A stretch of 64,000 nucleotides of DNA from assembly GCF_001522545.3 (NCBI RefSeq), contig NC_031770.1, positions 33,304,867 through 33,368,866 of the forward strand. The letters are read 5' to 3'. This DNA is from Parus major (taxonomy: Eukaryota; Chordata; Aves; Passeriformes; Paridae). Positions 25,693 to 40,392 of this stretch are shown here, in pieces. The notes under the pieces were generated by a model. That model had not been told where the DNA came from. It ran no database searches and was given only the letters and a program-made list of their open reading frames with translations. Both the position numbers and the translations under genes were made by a program. Numbering within the stretch: position 1 is the first letter of the stretch; the number at the start of each line of letters is the position of its first letter.

Positions 25693-28600
25693 GCTTCAGC
25701 TGTACTACCCATGCAACTTAATTTTCTTTGTAGTAGAGTGAGCTGAAGTTTTAACATTCTCACCTTAGCTGATCTCCCTCAACTGGCCTGCCTCAGTTTA
25801 CCCACAATGTTGGCTGCTTTCATCAAGCTGTTTGCAAAACAAGTGCCTTCCTGTTTCTCCCAAGACTTTAAGGAGGTCTTCTTTAACACTGGCATTGCAA
25901 CTTCTATCTGCATTAAAATCCCTGTTAAAAGCAACGCTTTGTCATGATGCCTGCAAAAACTGGAAACATCCACTCCTGTTGTTAGCCTCTCAGTGCATTT
26001 CAGTAGTTCCCTCTCTGCCTACACACATAGCACTTAGTTTGAACTTGTATCAGACGAGTTATGTGGCAGATCATCATAGTCTCACTCCAAAATATTACCA
26101 GATTGCCTTTGGCAAATATCCTGATCCAAACCAAGCAGGTGTTAAAAGAATAAAATAAATGTATAGCTCCACAAGTGACAAAATTCTTTCTCTGACTCTA
26201 TTGTTAGCTTTTTGTAATCTGTATATACCACAACACTCTTAGAAAATTCACTTAAATTCCGGAAAGCATGAAAAAAGTGTGGTTTTGTTATTATAAGTAT
26301 GCCTGCTTTCCCTTGCTGAAATTCTGTCACTGAACTTTGATGGCCAAGCTCTAGATTACATCAAAGCCATATCCTTCCCAAGAGGAACAGCGGTAAGTAA
26401 GAAATTACGTGAAGTGTGAGGAGAGACAACAGTTGCCTCTTGATAAAAGAGTTCTATCCTGAACTACTCTGAGATAAAACTCAGGGAAATAATTGATTAC
26501 ACATGATCTCTCTCACTCCCATTTTTAAAAGAACAACTACTAAAAAAATACTGGCCAAATAAGCATTGTATAATTGATCTTAGTATTTCCTTAATCCTCA
26601 CTGGTCTTATTTTAAAATAAGTTACAGGACATGCACATCTTCTCCTGTCTAGGGGTAAAGGCTATGAATCTGCTCCTTTTTTGTTCATTGTCACATACCT
26701 TTGAGTGACTGTAACTGCATAAACTATATTGAAATAATTTGCTTTTTTAAATAAAATGCAACTGTTCTTATAGGAATGTATCCATCTAATCTGTACATAT
26801 GAACCACTTTTATGCACATTCATCCACCTAACCTATATTTTTATACCAATAAAACATAATGATATCTTTCCTTTTTCCCTGCTATTAGAATCACCTACAC
26901 ATCGTTGATCGTCTACATCTTTTAAAAGTCATTTGAATGACATCCATGAAGTCTATTACAGAATTGTTCAGAGTCAAAACAACTTCTGTTATTAGAAAGA
27001 TTTAAAACTTCAAACGTAATTTCTGGTATTTAAAGCTTGTCTCTCCCATGACACCAAAACTTAGTACCACATTTGACTGCTCTCCTATAACAAAGACTGT
27101 GCACTTAGTCCTAGGAACTTGAACTGAAATACAGAGATCCAGAAACTGCTATCTCATCCAAGAAAACATCTTTATAAATTATCAGACCCCAAAGAAATTT
27201 TACTCCTCTGCCCAAGTAGCTTCATTTCCTGACTGTTCTATTAAAGGAAGTCTGTACCAGTCTGTATCTTTATTAGCAGATCTCATCCTTGACAGACAAC
27301 TGAAACTATCAAAATCCAAACTGCTTTTAAGACTTACAGGTATATTTACAAGTACTTTCCCAGTTGTATTCTTTCTTTTTTAAGCAAGTGATACTGCCTG
27401 TAAAAGACATGTGGTCTTGTCCTGCCTTTGCCACTCCAAAATCGCAAAAGAAGCATTCTTTGGAAAAAAAATCAAGCATACATCTGTGTTACCTAAATGG
27501 GATCACAATTCATCTTTTTCTCATTGCATCTATGAATATTTTCTGACACTATAATGATGCCTTAATGATCCAGCTTACTTTGAAGAATAACAAACTTCTA
27601 AGTTTATTTGACTTTTAAGAAATAGTCTCTTTGTCCTGAAAAACTACTAAGTGAGAAATTGCAATGCATTTTATACCTTTCAAATGGGGAGTGCCACAGA
27701 CTCTTACAGCAGAGGGAATTATTAACTATTACCACTACACTTAAACACACACAAAAAAATTAGGCTTGTGTTAGTTCTATTACAGATGACAAGGGTAATT
27801 TCACTATTATACAAGCAAATTATTCTCAAAAAACGACATAATTTCACAAACAGAAAGTTACTTGCTCATTCTTCACTAAGTGTGAGAAATGTACATCTGT
27901 ACTGTTAACAAATATAAGCCCTGCTATTTGGCAGTAGCAACTATTTTCTTCCTAGAGGATGTTTTCATACCCTATTGTATTTTGTGCTCAGCATATAGTG
28001 ATGCAAGACAAATACAGTCAATGCTATTTTAATTTTCTTTAGACCACAGAAAACTAGTGTTGGATAACAGGGAAGGGCTAGGACAGGAGAATAGAAAGGG
28101 AATGCACCTATGGCCACTTAGCCAGAAGCCCTGCATGCCTTTAACAGCTTGGTGTGTGGTGAAAGTACACATTAACTTCCATATGGGTTCCACAAATGAT
28201 AAATCAGTGATGCTCTAGAATTCTATCCCCACAGATGAAAATTTACTCTAACCTGGCATGTTCATTACGGTTTTTCTTCTGTGTCACATCATCCTTTTGA
28301 TCTCTGCATGGACAGGGGCATTTTTCTGGATCTCCTAATTATCTACACAGTCAGTGTCAGGTCCTATATGAGAGGTCAGGGCCTATCAATGTGAGATAGA
28401 AGAGTCTTTTTAACAGAGGGTCAGAAGGACTGTTTTGATCTTAGAAACATAAAGTCTGTGAGGAAAATGCAGCAACAGGTAGGCTTATTTACTGATCAAG
28501 AGTAATTCTAAAATTGTTCTGGGTAATAATTCTGTACTGATCCACAAAGATACCTTCATCTCAGAGACTGTCATGCAAGGAGGAAATATACCTTAATCTG

Positions 28601-31291
28601 TCTTAGCTACTTCCCTCTTTTACTGTTGGAAGCATCTACAACATAGTTTTTGTAAAGAGATAGAACAGTGAGCAGGACTCTATGCCTCAAATAGTGGTGC
28701 AAAAGGCATTAAAAAAAGCAAGTTTGGAACTGAAACCACAATTACTGCGAAAGAAAATATTGTCAGTTTTCAGGCTGGATGTGGATTCCCACCAATGCAA
28801 TGTTCCTGGTCTGCTGCCTCCTGGAGTGCTAGGCAGAACTCTCAGGCCCCTGTGTGTTACACAGTCCACTGTTCTAGTGTTCTCTACCAGCAGCCAGAAA
28901 GTACATGGGAAACTAAACTAAAAAACCTGCAGAAGGGATGCATCCATTATACATGACACAGAAGGAAAAAAAGGATGCAAGAATGTTATTAAAAGGATAG
29001 ATGATGAATAGATTTTCCATATAATCGGACAATGAATATCTTGCTTCTAAAGAAAGGCTGAAAGGCATTTGCCTTTAAATGTACCATGACCAGGCAAAAT
29101 ATAAGTATATGCTGCCACTTGTCTTGGCATAGACAGGCAGGAATTCAGCATGGTAACAGGATTAAAGTCCAGTTGTTACATTAGGTTCCCATGCTCTGAA
29201 GTTTGTCACAAGGTAGTAAATCTTTGGCACCTGAAAATTATTTCTGAGGCCTGAACTGCAAAGAGAAGTGATTTTTGAGCATTAATTTTCTGAAACTTGC
29301 ACACAAATAGACTGGAGGACCCAGGCTCTTGACATCCCTTTATTAGTCAGCTTCCCTGACAAAAATAGATAGAGTGGTCTCAGGTGAGCAGCTATCCAGC
29401 TAAAGAGGTTGAGCCTTCTCATGTCATATCAGGAACCTATCTAGGTTGCTTGCTCAAAACCCTTTATCTCTGAGGGAAAAAGGAATGAGTTCCCTTGTTC
29501 CCAAGGTTAATGAAGAATCAATTTCCTTCAAGACAGATTTTTACAGGGCAGGTCTCCAAAAACACTCATAATGGGAGGCAGAGCAGAAAAGTGGGGCTTC
29601 TAGATAATAGAAAAGCAAACTGGATCAAGTAACTTGAGCTGAGTGTCTAAAACCACGTTTGATGAAACATAGCTAACATGTTTTCAAAAGAGTCAAGGAA
29701 GATAGTAGCAGTGAATGAAGAGAAAGCTAGTGGCTCCTAAAAGTACTGATGTTTACTGTTGGAGAAATAATGTATCAAAAGATCTTGCTATCATCCAAAA
29801 TGGTTTCAATAACTCTACCTACCATATTGACTTGTAGCCAGCTATTAGCAGTTCAATTCAATTTCCTCTGTGACTGCCAACTGAAAGGGACTTCAAGAGA
29901 TTTGGAAAGACTCTCAAACTTGTATATCTAGCCATCCTAAAATGTTAATTTCCAGCCAGCACTATCCAGAAGGTGTTGTGTACCTGTTCCTTTGACATTC
30001 CTTAATTTCAAGGCTTAGAATAAAAAACAAAAATGCAATCAAAATTGCTTGATGAAACAGGCTCCAGGGCTTGTGACTGTTACTCAGGATTCAGTGCTGC
30101 TGAAAATAGGAGCATAAAGACCTATATCTAATCAGTGTCTCCCCCCTTCAAACTAAAGCATATTGTTCTTCAAAGACAATACCTAGTAAAAAGGCTTTAT
30201 TGTAGTGCAGAGTTACTGCAAAAGGTAGGAAATCCCTCTGAAAGCTTTCTTCAACGAAATGGTAGGACTGAAGGGTCTTTTAAAGCCCTTTAGGTTGACT
30301 AAAAAGTTATCTCAGTATGAGGTATGCACTATGTCAGTTAGAAATCTTGAATACTGACAAGAGTAAAAATAAGGGCTAATTCAACATCCACAGAATCCTT
30401 AGTGTTAAGTAAAAAAAATTAGGCTGTTTTTCATATCAGTACTGGAGTTGTATTTGGTAGCCCCTGAGGAGAGGCAGTGACATTTCTGAGCACCAGATAT
30501 CTTCAGTATTGTTGACTGAAGCCAGGGCAAAAACACAGTCTTGGTGGTGCTTCCCTTGTCTTTCCTCAGGAGGCATCAGAGGCACCAGCAGCACTAATAG
30601 TACTGCAACAGACCCTTTGGATGACCTGAGCTTCCACAACAGATTCTCAAGTGGCCAAACCAGAGCTGCAAGGGGAACCAAAGCCATGTATTGATGTCCA
30701 TCTTTTTATCAATCCTTGAGGAGTGTTATGCTTGTCAATCTGAGTGACAGCTAATAGGAAAGATGGGGTGGCATACTCTGGGATGCCACTTTTGCTTACA
30801 TACTAGGAAACAGCCAGCTTTGGTGCCCATCTCAACCAGTTCTGATGTTGAGACACTCAATTGCTTTTAGCAGAAATATCTCAAATTTCAACTCAATCTC
30901 CCTGCAACTGGGGAATTCAGATAAAGCCCATCAAACTCAGTACCCTCCTATTCCCCCTCGCCTCCACTGAGGCTATATAAATGCTAGTTATACAGCTCAG
31001 TTAAGCAGGATCATATGTTCCAAGTGACAGACAGATGGAAGATTATTTTTGAAGAAATCATCGAAGATAAAAACTTTAACAGAGGAAGGCAAACATGAGA
31101 TGGAAAATGCACGTTAGAGGCCTTTTTAAACACTAAGAAGCAGAGCATCAATATATACAATCACCACAAAGAATAGCAACATATTTCATTCTGAATAACA
31201 GCTATAGAGTATTAATCAGGCAGACTGTCAGTCTAAAATTAAATGGAAAAGAAACATTTTATATAGTATTATAAGAAAATATTCTAAATCA

Positions 31292-31423
<132 letters not shown>

Positions 31424-33254
31424 CTATGTTGGGAAGAAAAATAATCCTTAGTATTTCTTAACAGGACAGATTGCTGCATTACATCATCAATTTTGTAAAA
31501 ACAGAGTTATTCCTTGAAACAGAATGTAATTCATTTGTAATTTTAAAAAAACACAGCATCTACTATATTACAGCATTTAACAGTTTTTTCTGCCACACAA
31601 GTTACATAATAAATTAATACTTTAATACAGTTTACAATAGTAAATCTCAGGTCAATGACTGTAGAGGTTTCCTTTGCTCTAACATGACAGCCATTAATCA
31701 AGATACTTTTTACTCTCTATATTGTAATGAAACAGCCTGTATAGATAAATCCTTAAAATACCTCCAATTTCCAGAACCTTTTCCATAATAGATAGAATTT
31801 GGGATAGGGCAGCTACTGATAAAAAACCCCAAGATAAATTCCTCCTTGTCTACTTGCAAAGGACATTTCTTAAATTGTGAATATATATCTCTGCATGCTT
31901 TGCATTGCTTTTTAAATATATGATCCTTGCTTTGAAATCTGAAAACATTCAGAATAATGGTTGACATCACTTTCCAAAAAGGTTTTAATTAGCTGTACCT
32001 AAAATACAGATGGAACTGAAACCGAGGAAAACATTCTGAACAACTTTTTTCAACAGAAAATGGTTTGGTTTTTTACAAATTATAAGGTATGTAGTGAAAA
32101 TACCAACACAGAACAATCATAGTCCTGTAATTCTAAGCCTACATAAAACCTGAAATACAATCAAAGGCATAGATATTCTGTTGAGTCTAAGTGTGTTACA
32201 AGGAAAATGCAAAGTAGACAACACGAGAAATAGAAGATTAATGTTGTCAAACTCTTTTTTCTTTATTATCTAGAATTTAAATAAAAAACTATCACCTATC
32301 ATTTATTGACCAGATAATTCAATATTTTCCCAGGATTTCACAGCATTTCACATTTTAACGACAGATTTTGCTATAAACATGTAGCCCAGTATTTTGTTTT
32401 CTGTTTGCCTCTCTGAGCAGAACCTGCCTACCATTGCCCCCTATTCGGTTCCTGAACAAAGGATTGCATGAGTGGATTCCACTACTGTGCATGTGCAACA
32501 GGAAAGCACAATTTCCTGTACATAAAATTAAAGGCTTGACACAAAAATAATAAAATTGTCTTGCCATGAATTTAGAGGTTCCTCCTACACAAGTTAGAAA
32601 ATGCTCCTGTTGAAAATAGAGGTTATTTTTCCATAGAACATGGTCAGAGTGTGTCAGAGTACCTGGAGCAACAGAGTACCAGGCAACTGTATACTCTGGC
32701 AGATCTAAAACAAACTACATTCCAATAACAGGATTTTTCCCAAGATAGGAAAGAAAAAATAATTTTGAAATCAATGCTGAAATAAATTCTTTTTCAGTTA
32801 AAGTATTCTGAATTCTTTTAAATGTTTCCAATGCATACAGAAACACCTCTTTGCTGAGATAAAAGGAATGCAGTCACATTGGCCCAATTCACCACTTCCC
32901 TTGTTTGGGACATGGAGAATTGTATTTGAGATTTTTGCTGAAATCTAAGTCAAGTTATGAGTAATAGGGCAGGGGTGTAGGCAGGATGAGGATCGGAAGT
33001 TTACATCTCCTTCAAGTGTTGCTACTACAGTATCCTGTTTCACTTTATAATCAAGTTGAAGTCAGAGAATGTACCTGAATAGAGATTACTATATCAAACA
33101 ACTTCCTCCAGCAAACACTGAACTTAAAACCGAGCACAGATTTTTTTTTTCCCCATTAACTCTGAATAGTGCAACTTTATAATTACTTTGTGTTCGTCCC
33201 CATAGTCTCTGCAAAAACAAAAATTTGATTACTTTTTTTTCTTTCTTTTTTTAC
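31424..33254 (-). other. AKT3: AKT3 intron 8 (1831 bases)
   Basis: Short AT-rich intron with no repeat or gene that I recognise. A T-rich stretch lies next to the exon 8 donor (33229-33250), in the first 25 bases of the intron. Confidence 0.9.
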
Positions 33255-33377
33255 CTTGAGATCACGGTACACAATCTTCCCAGAATGCAGATAGTCCAGG
33301 GCAGAGACAATTTCTGCACCATAGAAGCGTGTGCGGTCCTCTGAGAACACCCGCTCTCTCGACAAATGGAAAAACAG
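33255..33377 (-). CDS. AKT3: AKT3 coding exon 8 (C-lobe, catalytic loop)
   Basis: This exon is 123 bases, phase 0 on both sides, 41 codons. It encodes [40 protein letters not shown] and K (human residues 233-273). It contains the catalytic-loop motif YRDLK, in which the Asp (D271 human numbering) is the catalytic base and the preceding Arg contacts the activation-loop phosphate. The acceptor is accctgcag and the donor GTAAAA. By eye the exon is more GC- and CpG-rich than the other AKT3 exons here, with codons such as GCG-containing, CGG, GTG, ACG and CCG contexts. The protein sequence looks fully conserved. Confidence 0.98.
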
Positions 33378-36300
33378 CTGCAGGGTAAACAGCAGGGACA
33401 GGATTGTAATAATTACTGATTTAGTGGGGGAAATTAACACAAACATAAAACACCTCTCATCACCATATTGTGATGATAGATAGTGTACTCTCAGTGGACA
33501 CTCAGCACTCTTAGACAGCAGCTGGCTTATCTTTTCCAGGTTTCCAAAGGGAGAAAGCGAGCTGTTAAATCAGCGTTTTAATCAATATACCAATCTTGTT
33601 TAAGGCATTCTGCTTGCTACTCATTTAACCTTCAGTTACCAGAGGAAAAAAAAAAAAAAGTACACAACAGCATCATTCTGTACTTCTCCCTCTTCCACTT
33701 CTTCAGATTTTTACTTTAAGCCACTGAGAAATATTACTAAAATGTATAGATTTTGGTTCTGACTCATTTTTTCAGTGCTTTAGTAACTCTTCTTTGAACT
33801 GAAAAAGGTCTAGTTATTCAATAGACTTGGACTGAACAGGGAAATAGTATTTTACAAACCACACATTCATACTGCTGGCCGAAATAGTCACTAGAGAAAG
33901 CAAATCAACAATGCTGAGGGCTTATAAAAACAAATCTATGTATTTAGTGTTTTTCTTTGCTACAATGTAAGCATTGGTTTGGGTGTTTTGTCTCCTCTTA
34001 ATACTTTCTAAGTAGCAGCACTTTGCAGACACTTTAAAGTCTTCCAGCAAAAAATAATAGTCATTATGTATTGCTAGCAACAACAGCTGCAACGAAGAAG
34101 TGTAAGATGAAGCTCTGTAGGGTTGTCAGTATCTTAATGGATAAAACATCACCTTCAGAACCTAGAACAACATCTTAAAAAAAGCACATTTTAGCTATTC
34201 AATTCAAATGTTTTCTAAAATGGTGAGTTTTAATTACTGTTTAAAGCAAGTTTGGGTAATTCCTCAAGCAAAGACTATTGAGTATATTTCTGTATTCTCT
34301 TTAAGACCAGATCAGCTATGTTACAATGTTTTTGGCTTCAATCAACAGAACAGAAATAAAATAAATTTATGATTTATAAATTAAACACAGACAGTGAAAT
34401 CTGCAACACATATGCATGCATTTTGGGCTGGTTTTTTTTTTTTTTCGCTGTTTAAAATATCAAGCAGATGAGAATTCTGAAATGGCAAGGTAGGTTAAAA
34501 AAAACTCCAAAAGCTAACCAATAAGAAAAAGCCAATGATGTGCTTAATCTGTCTTTATCACATCCTACTTTATGCCTTTAGAAAATCTACACTATTCACA
34601 TGGCACAGAACAGTGTAGGAATTACTGCAGCTATTTTCAGTAGGTAGACTTCTGGATGTAGCACTTGGGGATAGGGTTTAGTGGTGATTATGGTGGTGCT
34701 GAGTTGATGGTTGGACTAAATAATCTTGAAGGTTGCTTCAAACCTTGATAATTTTGTGACTTTTCAAAACATAATTAAAAAGTCACTGCTATGAATTAGA
34801 AGTCAACTTCTTTCCTGAGAACTGTAATTCATAGTAGGTGTACCACTTTTGTCTTACAAACAAAATTATCGTAAACTTAGCCTTTTGGCAGCATATATCT
34901 GAATAAGCAGAGGCTTCACAGAATACAGAAACTGCACTATGATTTAAAGAAAATATTCAAAATTTTGTTCAATATATCCAGATTCCCCTTTCAACTTCTT
35001 TTCCACTGCTCAAGACACCCTGCATAAAAATGGAAAATCTGCATGACAAGGAGGATCTTTATTTTGCAGCTGTGTCTGTTGCTCCTGTTGCTCACCTCTT
35101 TGGGTACCAAACCCTGGTGGGACATGAGCTCTCTCTGACTTGCTCTCTGTACTGATGGCTGCAAGCACAAGACCCATCTACACTAAGCAACCAAGTCTGA
35201 CTTCATGAAATTAAGCTTCATGTATTACCAAACTGGTTAAAAGTACATTTCCCAATTTGTGTGGGCCTTTCCACACATTTCTGTAGTATTTAAATAGAAA
35301 ATAAATACCGCTAAGCAGAATTTCATTCACATAAAGCAAAATACAAAATTTACATAATTCATGCCTTTGTGTCTGTTTCATGGTCCCTTTCATAAATAAT
35401 GAGCTGGTGATACTCATTTTTCAGAGTGCTGTTTTGTTTTGATGGATTAAAAGTAATTAAAAATATAGGTCAACACACTTTGAAAATTTGTAACTTCCAG
35501 TTAGCCCTACATTTAATTTATTCTAAAGGACTACTGCAATTTTCTGTTTGAAAGAGACTAATCCAGTAGCTGAACAGCAGCCTTGGAAAATTCTAAAATT
35601 TCAGGATACTTGTCACCAATATTTTTGTTTTAGGTTCCATTTAAAAAATGTCCCAAATCTGAATCTGAAAGTTGATTGCCTGACAAATTAACAGACAAAA
35701 AATTTACTTTCTTCAGTGTTTATTTCCAACAGATTATTGATATTAATTAAAAATACTCCAAAGTAAAATGACCAGCTAGAAATAACTAACAACATTTGTG
35801 TTTGTCGAAGAAACTGTGAGCTTCTGAGTCAGCTTATTTTAATGTATATGTGACACTACAGTGTCTTCACATTACACTGTTCTTCACATTATTATAGCAC
35901 CTAACAGAGTTGTCACCAAACCATAGTTGCTAGTTTTGAATGAATAACATACATTAAGATATAAAAATGCACATTAAAAGTGCATTCATACACTCAGATA
36001 TATGCTAAAGATATTAAGCAGATTCTAAAATTAAAACAGAGAAAGCAGGGAGATTACAGGGGGATTAAAGCATAATTTTCAGCTAATTATTTAGCTGTTT
36101 CACTATTTCAGAATAATTCTACCACTGTGTTTTATTTACAATTGTCAGAACAGGAAGATTATATTTATTAAGTCTAAAAAGGAAAAGAAATGTGATGGAA
36201 GGTTAAAAAAAGGTTTTCAACATTTTCACTATTTATTGATTTACAGTTATTAAATATGTGCTATAAAATCATTGGAATTGCAACAGAAATAGCTTTGGCA

Positions 36301-39300
36301 CAAAGAAAGTCATTTTGCACATAACATTTTTGATGGCATACACGAGGGTGCTATTGTTACAGTGAGGACTGGAGCTACAAATTTCATGGTACTCCTTTAA
36401 AAACTGAACAATGCTGTCATGGGGTTTTCCCTAATAAAAAAATTTAATGGAAAAATTTAAACAAAGATCAAACATAGAAGTATATTCAGCTGCAGATCCA
36501 AGCATGCCAAATACATAAAAGACACAACCTTGTATCAATTCACATGTTAAAGTAGTACACATGCTAGTGACCTACTTAGCATGTTGTAAGTTGAATGTCT
36601 GTCTCTTGCTGCTGTGTACTGGGTTTGCTCAGCTCTGCATTTATATTTGAGTGTTGATTTTGCAAAGCACTTGGAGTAACAACCTTGAAATTTCAAATTA
36701 TTTATTTATTGTTTCAGGCTTTGTACTGCTTTTTGGCACATTCTATACCCAAAGAAATATAGCACCCTTATCTATCATAATTTAAGGCTAAGGAACATTC
36801 CCTTGTTTACTTATTTTTTCTTAAGTAGGTTGTAAATCCTCTGTCTTTTTCTTTTTTTCTAGACAGTAATAGCACTTGTTCAATTACAACAAACCATTTA
36901 GTTCTCTCCTGCCTAATGAATTGAAGTAAGAGCTGTGGAACAAAAATGCCAAGAGGAGCAGAGATTCAGAATTCTTATTTGGAGAACCATCTGAACAAAT
37001 TTTAGGGTCTAATTTTATTATACACATAATTACCAATTAAGTTTGTTACAAAGTACAGAATCTGGAATTACCCTTACATACAGAGTGAGGAAGTTAATCG
37101 ACTTATTAGTCAGCTGAATCAGTGTACTCTGCAGAGTAATGTATGTAATAGATTTCATTCCTAAAATATTTTCAACCTTTAAAGGAAAATACTGGAAATA
37201 AAAACTGGGAAATATATACTCCAGAAGTATTCCCCAAAAATAAAGGGCTATTTGGTCAACTCATCTAAGCCAGATGAATATTTGTTTTCTTAAAATCAAA
37301 CTTAAATTTCTTAATACTACTTTAACATAATCCCTCCAGTACAACAAAGGTATTGAGAAGTAATTACAGTGGCAGATGTATCATTCTAGCTATACACTGC
37401 AACATAGTTTATGATCAATAGACACTGGTAAACATTTCACCCACAGAGCCTAAAAGCAAAACCAAATGAAGACAAAATTAAGTTTTTGGCCCACAACAAT
37501 TATTTCAAAATTGGGTGTTTGGCAGCAGGAAAAACGTTTTCGGTGTAAGGAAAACATATGCAATATTTCCATCTGAATAATCTGTTTGAAAAAAAAATAA
37601 AATTTCCTTAATGGTTTGCTTTAGCATATTAAAGTACATATTATGCTGGGTTGTTGTTTTTTTTTATGGAATCCAAAAGGGAATTCTTTACTGTAATGCT
37701 TCGTACACTGTAAAAGAGCACACCCATAGACCTGTGAATGCAGTTACATTTACATTGTAACATATTCTCTTATTACCCACCCAACCAACTTGAAGTTAGC
37801 AAGGTATGGAAAAGATAAATTGTTACTATTGTAGAGGGATATTAACTTCACCATGGATCTAGATTTTCAATAGATATAAAAGATTCTTGCTTACAGTCAT
37901 TTAACACAACTACTTCTCTTAGCACAACTACTTCCCCTCCAGAATGAAGTTCTGTGCCCCCTTCCTTGACTGTTCTCCTTTCTAACCATAGAAAGAGGAA
38001 TCAAAAGCTCCTACTACTGACCACATTTTTTATTACTGTACTAGGGCAGAAACCTAAATTGTGGCATTTTTATTGCTTTCATGTGGGTAGGAGACAAGAA
38101 CATGTATACTAACTTCAAGAACTCCTTCATGAGAACTCTTGGGGTAATAGAGTTCCTGAAATACATAATCCATGAAAATTCCCAAAAAATTGATTCACTT
38201 ACAACAGTTTACCTAAAAAGAAATATTTAATCTAAAGGAATTTTAAACAAAAACACACTGAAGGTAGCACAGAACTGGAGAGAATCAAAAGCAGCACACT
38301 ACATCTATGGTCAATTTTCCACTGAAAGGATATAATTAAAAGATGAGTTTTCAACACCTTCAACAGTCAGAATACCTAGGGGAATGTAACTTCCTTGGAA
38401 CACAGACAGAATACTAGATAGAAGCAGCAAAAGAAAAAAAAATCTGTGTACCATATAAGTTAAAATGCTGGCTGAACCCTGAGAACTAACTTTCAGTAAT
38501 TCCGAGTAAATAACAAGGCTATTTTTACAAATATTAAATCTTCTGTATTTTTGGAAGACACTGACTAAAGTCTGAAATTCACAAGAAAATTTGGTAAGCT
38601 TATAGATTTTACTATTAAAAAATACAGTTTGTCTAACTTACTATTCCAGATCTCTAGTCCAAGAGAAGCACATGGGCAAATCAAGAAAGTTTGCTTTCTC
38701 AAAATGCCGTTTTTTCCCACTGTGGCAAAACTTCAGTTAGCTTCATTAAATTAGAGAACCATCAGCAAAGTACATCAGCAACACTGACAAGCAGTAGCAT
38801 CATAAGAAGGAAGTAACCCAGTCCCAGCACAAATACACTGGAATTGCTCAAATCCCCAAAGCAAAAGCAGGCTGCCACCCAAAAAGCCATGACACACAAC
38901 ACTTGCAGTCATAACCACAAAGCTGCACCACCCAATGCAGAGAAATGCATTGACTGAACTACAGTTGATCCAAAGACAGAGAGAGCATCCTCAATCATAA
39001 GAAAGGAGTTGAAAGCATCCTCTGTGGGCTCTGCTCTGCATTAAACATGATGGAAAAGTGCCTTTCAAAAAGACAAATAGCTAAATTACTGAATGATGTT
39101 AAAAACATACTTTTAAACTATCTTCCCAGAGATTACAGAAGTGTGGTAAGATCTTACACAGAGGAAAACCATGAAGAATTAGTTAGTTAAAAGACAATAC
39201 TTAAATCTCAATGTAGACACTATTGACTTAATATTAGTGATTTAAATTCAATGTCAAAGCCAGCTGAGTGTCCAAGAGAAGGCTGTTATCCCTTTATTGA

Positions 39301-40323
39301 TGAGGGAAATTTTTGCATCTGGTTCAATGCCTGTGACATGCAGTACTGGATTTATACACTGAGTTAAAAAAGCCATCCTCCCATATGAGAACCCTATAGC
39401 ACCATATTTAGGCATGGTTTGCAGAGGATGGCCAAGGAAAAGTTGGGATGCAATGGGCTGCATACATTGGGATTATAGCAAAGCACAGCTTTATTGCAGA
39501 AGAGAGCTAAAACATAATGAAAACATTATGTATCATGCCACAGAAATATATGAATGAAGAAAGAGTTTTCTAATAAAAGAAACTCCTAGTGGAAATACTT
39601 AGTCCTTTAGCATTATCATGAGGCATACAGTTGACAAAATAAGGAAAATCCCCCAGTTCATGTTGTAACAAGACACAGTCTGAATAGCAAACAGCATCTA
39701 AAAGGTAGATAAAAGCCTTTCCTCTTGCAGTTCTCTAATTCCATTTGCTGGGTATCATTTTTGATATTTCATTCTTCAGTAAGCTGCTGGAAGACAGCAA
39801 TGGCTTCAAAGCTAACAACACCCTAAGAAGTTTAGCACTTTAGTAGAAAATTCCAGAGTACACAGCAAGTGAAGTGGAGACAAGCAATGAAAAATATGAA
39901 TGCTCCACTCTTTTCCAATAGATATTTGTAATAGTTACAGCAAAGAGAGCACACATTTCATATTAGGACAAAAGCAACACTCATCAGCATTATTTTTGCT
40001 TGCTCACACTGCATTATGACTGTTTCATGCCAGAATGTGCTATAATATGCTTAAATAAAAAGAACAATAAGCAAGTATATGTAATTACTTTTCTAGCATT
40101 AAATTATTTCTCACTATACAGAAGTATATTTTTTTCAGAAGTGGAACTAGTTTTAACGGAAGAGTTATAAAATCATGTCAACTTTTTTTTTAAATAAAAC
40201 AGTTCAATTTTTTTTTTAATAAAAGCCCTGTAATGATACTAGAAAGCAAAAAGGCAAGGTTTAAAAGTGTAATCCAGAGACAGCCTTACTGTTAGAAGAG
40301 CAGAACATCTTTTTAAAACTTAC
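33378..40323 (-). other. AKT3: AKT3 intron 7 (6946 bases)
   Basis: AT-rich intron with an A-tract at 33646-33659, a T-tract at 34432-34445 and a CR1 3' fragment at about 34652-34760. A slightly GC-richer patch at 35065-35185 and a stretch at 39250-39480 are unassigned. Confidence 0.9.
34652..34760 (+). mobile_element. CR1 LINE 3'-end fragment (different subfamily)
   Basis: Contains the CR1 3' phrases gggtttagtggtgatta, ggtgctgagttgatggttgg, actaaataatcttgaagg and a degraded aaccttgataattttgtga end. The wording (gttgatggttggact) differs from the fragments at 949 and 43704, suggesting another CR1 subfamily. Confidence 0.75.
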
Positions 40324-40392
40324 CTCTCCTCCGTTAACATACTCCATCACAAAACACAAACGATCCTTTGTCTGGAAGGAATATTTCAAGGA
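40324..40392 (-). CDS. AKT3: AKT3 coding exon 7 (N-lobe strands and hinge)
   Basis: This 69-base exon, phase 0 on both sides, encodes [20 protein letters not shown] plus GGE (human residues 210-232). It holds beta strands 4 and 5, the gatekeeper methionine in FVMEY and the hinge that binds the adenine of ATP. The acceptor is gttttctttgcaag before TCCTTG. A second AG nearer the ACAAAG codon (end of cttccag) is tempting, but using it would drop seven conserved residues (SLKYSFQ), so the upstream acceptor was chosen. The donor is [22 protein letters not shown] matches AKT3 rather than AKT1 ([16 protein letters not shown]). Confidence 0.97.

Noticed and set aside
30955..30980. TATA-like gctatataaatgc after a C-rich stretch
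   Set aside because: There is no downstream exon, open frame or CpG context to support a promoter, and AT-rich introns give many such matches.
40324..40371. Alternative exon 7 starting at the inner AG (48 bases)
   Set aside because: It would remove the conserved SLKYSFQ residues; the outer acceptor gives the 69-base family length.
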